Assembly (NCBI GenBank): GCA_965222725.1
Contig: OZ244969.1
Location: 5,580,001 to 5,644,000, forward strand
Length of the DNA stretch: 64,000 nucleotides
Source: GCA-2748575 sp965222725
GTDB lineage: Bacteria > Pseudomonadota > Gammaproteobacteria > Pseudomonadales > Ketobacteraceae
Reading direction: 5' to 3'
Under the pieces are notes generated by a model. That model was not told the origin of the DNA. It ran no database searches and saw only the letters and a list, made by a program, of their open reading frames with translations. Below, piece by piece: positions 60,462-64,000 of the stretch (positions are counted from its first letter, which is position 1; every line of letters begins with the position of its first letter). The position numbers and the translations under genes are program-made.

Positions 60462-61703
60462 TTAAACAATAATGGGAACCGGCAGCCCCCAATAATACAA
60501 AGTGCCACTGTCACTACCACCCACGCAGGCGGTGGCCTGTGAATTGATTTGCATGGGCCAGTTCATAATGCTGGTATCGAATCGCCAGTACTGAAACCCG
60601 GTAGCACCATCAAACAGATAAAAGCTGCCGGTGGTTTCATTCATGGTGTCGTAGGGCTGGCCTGTGGCACAGGTCAGATACCTGGCCTGGGCATCAAAGT
60701 TTAAACCGGGATTGGGGGGATACTGAATGCGTTGCTGCCACTGCACACTGGCAGCATAACCCGTGGGCGATGAACTGTCGGCAACGTTCTTCAGCACGTA
60801 AATCAAACCGGGCTGCACCTTGAAAGCACCGGAGGATTCCGATTGTACCTGGGTGGTGACAGAAATATTGGTGCCCACGCCCACCATGACGTCGCCATGC
60901 ACGTTATAGGCAATCGCAGCAGCATAAGTCAGATCACAGGCATAAGCCGGCGTGTAATCCCAGAGCGGTGTCGGCTGCCCCACGCTGAACAAGCGCACAT
61001 GGCCGTTGTTATCCGTTGCTACCACATACTCGCCGTCGGCAGTAATGGATACCCGCAGAATTTCGTGATCGGTGGTGGCCATGTTGCGGTATTGCAGGCT
61101 GCCGTTCACGTTCTGGTAAAAACAGATAATGCCGGTGGGTGCAGCGTTTTCACCGGATGGATAAACGGCACCGGCAGCTACCGCCCAGGTGGCATTTTCA
61201 CTGACATCACAGGTACGCATATAAGCACCGGACTGGGGCGACATGGTGGCTTGCGTAAAAGCCCCGCTGGACTGTTCCCCCAGAATCACATTGGCACCCT
61301 GCACTGCAATAAATAATTCAGCGTTGGCGGAAAATTCAATTTCATTCACCCGGGAACTGTAATTGAATACCGCTGCCTGCTTGCCGGTGGCGGTGTCAAA
61401 AATATAAAGATATCCATTATCAGAAGCGGTATGCCCTGCGGCTGCACAATAGGCACCGGTAGGGCACATGGCTACCCAGAAAGTGCCGTAATCCACATTT
61501 TTGGCCAGTTCCGACGACCAGTGAAGCGTCACGTTTTCGCCATCGGTGTTATAGCAATAAACACCAACATCGGTTGCGCCATATTCCTGAGAGGTACTGG
61601 TAATGACGTAACGGGCATTGGCATCAAATGCCACCGTATTTAACTGCTGTCCCTGTTTTGGGGTGATCGACCAGGTGGGTTGTGCATAATCGGCTAACGC
61701 CAT
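60462..61703 (-). CDS. Cytoplasmic beta-propeller (WD40-like) protein of unknown function
   Basis: The 413-residue protein starts at ATG 61703 with a perfect AAGGAGA site; a longer frame to 61745 adds a cysteine-rich stretch that is not credible. It has no signal peptide, so it is cytoplasmic. Seven or so repeats of about 50 residues carry WD40/PQQ-like strands, such as RVNEIEFSANAELFIAV and ILRVSITADGEYVVATDNNGHVRLFSVG, each with strand-turn-strand spacing. The sequence is rich in Ala, Thr, Gly and Tyr. I do not recognise a family. It may be a scaffold. The minus-strand order is this gene, then the GSDH gene, 231 bases downstream. Confidence 0.8.
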   Translation of the reverse strand: MALADYAQPTWSITPKQGQQLNTVAFDANARYVITSTSQEYGATDVGVYCYNTDGENVTLHWSSELAKNVDYGTFWVAMCPTGAYCAAAGHTASDNGYLYIFDTATGKQAAVFNYSSRVNEIEFSANAELFIAVQGANVILGEQSSGAFTQATMSPQSGAYMRTCDVSENATWAVAAGAVYPSGENAAPTGIICFYQNVNGSLQYRNMATTDHEILRVSITADGEYVVATDNNGHVRLFSVGQPTPLWDYTPAYACDLTYAAAIAYNVHGDVMVGVGTNISVTTQVQSESSGAFKVQPGLIYVLKNVADSSSPTGYAASVQWQQRIQYPPNPGLNFDAQARYLTCATGQPYDTMNETTGSFYLFDGATGFQYWRFDTSIMNWPMQINSQATACVGGSDSGTLYYWGLPVPIIV

Positions 61704-61869
61704 TACTTTCTCCTTATTTCTGGTGCAACAAAATAAACAGGCCAAAACAGGAGTATAGCAATGGGTTTCAGGTGTGCAGGAATTAATGGCAATCCTTTGC
61801 CGGATGCAATCCTTTAGTTGACGTCTCCATCAAGCGTAATGGAGCTGGTTATTGCTGACAGGCTTAAAA

Positions 61870-62496
61870 TTAATGAAGGGTTCTGCCAGCACGAATCAAT
61901 CCTACAAACTCCCCTTCTATCACCAGATCTTCCGGCGCTACCAGAATGGGTTCGTAGTTGGCGTTTTCCGGCATCAGGGCAATATGGTCTTTTTCCACTT
62001 TCAGGCGCTTAACGGTGACTTCGTTATCCACCCGGGCCACCACAATTTTGCCTTCGCCGGAGGTTTCGGTTTTACGCACGGCAATAATGTCGCCGTCCAT
62101 AATGCCAATGTCCTGCATACTGTCGCCCCGCACTTTCAGCAGGTAAGTGGGACGCTGCCGGAACAGTCCCAGGGGCAATACCAGCTGGGCATCATGGTTT
62201 TCAATTGCTTCTATGGGAGTACCGGCTGCCACCTGACCAATAACAGGGAGTTCCACCAGTTCATTCAGCAGGGTGATCTGATCAGACTGACTCTGAATAC
62301 AACCAATACGTTCCAGCTCCAGCAACACCGCATTCAGACCGTCAGTATCGGGGAAAGCCGCCAGCAGATCAGTCTGTGCCAGTGGCAACTCACTCTTTGG
62401 TGCATTGTTATAAAGCCAGCTCAGCACCTGGATATGCTGAGTACTTAAATCGATAAAATCACTGTTGTCTATCGCATCTAAAACGGCGGATGTCAT
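61870..62496 (-). CDS. LexA-like S24 repressor with divergent N-terminal domain
   Basis: The 208-residue protein has the LexA self-cleavage domain: the cleavage site A91-G92 in GQVAAGTP, catalytic S126 in RGDSMQDIG and K163 in VTVKRL. The winged-helix N terminus (1-75) is divergent and lacks the usual GFRSPNAA recognition helix of gammaproteobacterial LexA. A canonical SOS box lies upstream. ATG 62496 with CAGGAG at the right distance was chosen. It is either a second LexA or a rapidly diverged one. The dinB gene next door (63772) belongs to the same regulon in many bacteria. Confidence 0.87.
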   Translation of the reverse strand: MTSAVLDAIDNSDFIDLSTQHIQVLSWLYNNAPKSELPLAQTDLLAAFPDTDGLNAVLLELERIGCIQSQSDQITLLNELVELPVIGQVAAGTPIEAIENHDAQLVLPLGLFRQRPTYLLKVRGDSMQDIGIMDGDIIAVRKTETSGEGKIVVARVDNEVTVKRLKVEKDHIALMPENANYEPILVAPEDLVIEGEFVGLIRAGRTLH

Positions 62497-62560
62497 GGTT
62501 TGCTCCTGAATTGAAATTGAGCCGGGTAATGCGAGCCGAATTGCCATCCCGCGCAACACA

Positions 62561-62576
62561 CTGTACTTTTATACAG
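62561..62576 (-). promoter_or_regulatory. SOS (LexA) box upstream of the LexA-like gene
   Basis: CTGTACTTTTATACAG matches the gammaproteobacterial LexA operator CTGT-N8-ACAG exactly, and the flanking CA and TA bases extend the match to the E. coli consensus. It ends 65 bases upstream of the ATG at 62496. It implies DNA-damage control and autoregulation, although the protein's own recognition helix is unusual. Confidence 0.85.
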
Positions 62577-62711
62577 TAATCCATTTACCCGGATCCTGCA
62601 AACAAATTTTTTGTGGCAACATCAGTAACCACATCAGTCACACTATCAGTAGCAACAGGAACAACACCCGCAGGAAATATCACAACAGGAAATACAGATT
62701 GAAAGACCGGA

Positions 62712-63686
62712 TCAGGCAGACAATACCGAGCCCACCAGCCAGACGTTGTACGCCGCAAAGCCCGCCACCAGAACGCCACCTTCAATACGGTTGATACGCC
62801 CCTGCCCCCGGAATCCATAGGCCATCACAAACAGGGCGGCCGTCAGAACCATCATGACAATCCAGTCACGACTGAGGATGTCGGAGGTCAGCGCTGACAT
62901 GGGGGAAATCACGCCGGCAATACCCACCACGGCCAGCAGGTTAAACATATTGGATCCCACCACATTACCAATGGCGATATCATGCTCGCCCTTGCGTGCC
63001 GCAATCACCGATGCGGCCAGTTCCGGCAACGACGTACCCAGAGCCACAATGGTCAGGCCGATAATCAGATCACTGATGCCCAGGGTAACCGCAATTTCCA
63101 CAGCCCCCCACACCAGCAGACGGGAGCTGACAATCAGCAGCGCCAACCCGGCCACCAGCCAGAAAACAGCTTTACCCAGGGGCATCATGTGTTCAGCCAG
63201 CTCCTGTTCTGTTTCGGCTTCCAGGCTGTCGCCACGGCCACGCAGGCCGGTGTAAATGGTCCAGCCGATCAGCACAAAGAAACCGGCAACCAGCACCAGG
63301 GATTCAGGGCGGGAAAGCGCGCCATCCCACAACAGGTAACCGGCCAGCAAGCCAATGGCGAACAGCAAGGGCAGCTCACGGCGCACGATCTGGGATTTCA
63401 CCAGAATGGGCGTTACCAGGGCGGTTACCCCCAGAATCAGCCCCGTATTCACAATATTGGAACCAATACCATTACCCAGCGCCAGTTCCGGGTTGCCATC
63501 CAGGGCCGCCATGGCAGACACCACCATTTCCGGCGCCGAGGTACCAAAACCTACAATCACCATACCAATCAACAGCGACGGCATTCCGGCATGGGAGGCA
63601 GTGGCAGCGGCCCCTTCCACGAAGCGGTCAGCACTCCAGATCAGCAACAGAAAACCGGCAAGAACAGCAACGGCAGCCAGCAACAT
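62712..63686 (-). CDS. Na+/Ca2+ exchanger family (CaxA/YrbG-like) antiporter
   Basis: The 324-residue membrane protein has ten helices and two inverted alpha repeats: GTSAPEMVVS then GNGIGSNIVNTG in the first half, GTSLPELAASV then GNVVGSNMFNLL in the second. These are the ion-binding signatures of the K+-independent calcium/sodium exchangers and of E. coli YrbG. It is encoded between the LexA-like gene and dinB on the same strand. Confidence 0.92.
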   Translation of the reverse strand: MLLAAVAVLAGFLLLIWSADRFVEGAAATASHAGMPSLLIGMVIVGFGTSAPEMVVSAMAALDGNPELALGNGIGSNIVNTGLILGVTALVTPILVKSQIVRRELPLLFAIGLLAGYLLWDGALSRPESLVLVAGFFVLIGWTIYTGLRGRGDSLEAETEQELAEHMMPLGKAVFWLVAGLALLIVSSRLLVWGAVEIAVTLGISDLIIGLTIVALGTSLPELAASVIAARKGEHDIAIGNVVGSNMFNLLAVVGIAGVISPMSALTSDILSRDWIVMMVLTAALFVMAYGFRGQGRINRIEGGVLVAGFAAYNVWLVGSVLSA

Positions 63687-63771
63687 AAGCGCAATTTCCT
63701 TCTGGTTAAAACAAGGTCAGATATCAAAGGGCATAGATTAACTGCAGATCCGAGACTTCGGCAAATGCTGA

Positions 63772-64000
63772 TTAAAACAATTCCAGCTGTGAATACTCCC
63801 GGCCCGGCAACTGACCATTAAACCTGACGCCCACTCCAAGCAGACGCACCGCGTGTTGCTTGCGCTTTACCGCCTCACTCATCAGTTCCTTGTAGTGAAC
63901 CAGCTCCGGCCCGGTGCCGGTACGCTCCAGAGTGGTGGTGGAAAAATCACTGAACTTTACCTTAACAAAAGCCTTGGACACCTTGTATTCAGGGCCGATA
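63772..64000 (-). CDS. dinB: DNA polymerase IV DinB (C-terminal end, cut by window edge)
   Basis: The frame is open from the right edge to the stop at 63772, so about 75 C-terminal residues are present. They match the little-finger end of Y-family polymerase IV: KAFVKVKFSDFSTTT, then AVRLLGVGVRFNGQLPGRE and YSQLELF at the end, which contains a beta-clamp-binding type QLxLF motif. DinB performs translesion synthesis and is usually under SOS control. Its own promoter is outside the window. Confidence 0.9.
   Translation of the reverse strand, partial: IGPEYKVSKAFVKVKFSDFSTTTLERTGTGPELVHYKELMSEAVKRKQHAVRLLGVGVRFNGQLPGREYSQLELF

Noticed and set aside
60354..60542. A 62-codon plus-strand frame with a possible membrane helix
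   Set aside because: It starts at GTG with a weak site and overlaps the 3' end of the propeller gene on the other strand. Conservation would be needed to accept it.
61761..61817. An 18-codon frame with CAGGAG upstream
   Set aside because: It is antisense to the gap between two genes, too short to judge and not attached to a downstream gene on its strand.

Overview
The window looks like a chromosomal segment of a marine-type gammaproteobacterium, probably from the Pseudomonadales/Oceanospirillales side (Ketobacter, Marinobacter or Alcanivorax-like). The evidence is a core set of gammaproteobacterial genes (miaE, yaaA, fadBA, a DUF3549 gene, ppk2, a Cpx-like system, cioAB, a LexA-type SOS box with the CTGT-N8-ACAG consensus, dinB). 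Most of the window has a moderate GC content. There are no rRNA or tRNA genes, no CRISPR array, no prophage and no complete insertion sequence. The assignment is an inference from gene content only.

Layout. 1-2 kb: a truncated AraC regulator divergent from an NmrA-type oxidoreductase. 2-5.3 kb: an AT-rich single-gene island with a 900-residue Roc-COR GTPase that carries an MJ0042-type zinc ribbon and no visible leucine-rich repeats, followed by the remnant of a small gene whose intact paralogue lies at 9.5 kb. 5.3-9.4 kb: a 7TM-DISM/GGDEF/EAL protein divergent from a PilZ-Rossmann fusion that has a single-base frameshift. 9.4-14.5 kb: a small unknown gene, miaE, a glycosyltransferase, a crotonase, an AraC regulator and yaaA. 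14.7-24.4 kb: an SDR, a cNMP-GGDEF cyclase, a hybrid kinase, a Nudix/MBL/hydroxyacid dehydrogenase run, a tiny basic protein, a UbiB-type kinase and a cNMP-HDOD protein. 24.4-28 kb: a MORN-repeat protein, an I9-like lipoprotein, an aminotransferase and a MITE-like element. 28.4-39.4 kb: a signalling block with an operon (histidine kinase, yeast-type cytosine deaminase, NMT1/PAS/GGDEF cyclase), two further 7TM-DISM hybrid kinases, BluB and an AraC-type DNA-binding protein. 39.7-50.3 kb: an acidic lipoprotein, ppk2, fadBA, a FimX-like degenerate GGDEF/EAL protein, DUF3549 and YchJ. 50.3-58 kb: a Cpx-like kinase, regulator and CpxP-like lipoprotein with a second MITE-like element, an Nramp-like transporter without its usual metal motifs, then cytochrome c, GbsR and cioAB. 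58-64 kb: a GSDH/di-haem lipoprotein, a cytoplasmic beta-propeller, a divergent LexA-like protein with an SOS box, a Na+/Ca2+ exchanger and the end of dinB.

The main theme is signal transduction: five histidine kinases, two likely active diguanylate cyclases, one likely phosphodiesterase, two likely c-di-GMP receptors (PilZ and FimX-like) and an HDOD protein lie within 64 kb. Three of these proteins share the 7TM-DISM sensor module, so one class of extracellular ligand may feed both phosphorelay and c-di-GMP outputs. The strongest candidates for something undescribed are the zinc-ribbon Roc-COR protein, which may be a defence or conflict switch, and the kinase-deaminase-cyclase operon, which may sense a pyrimidine.
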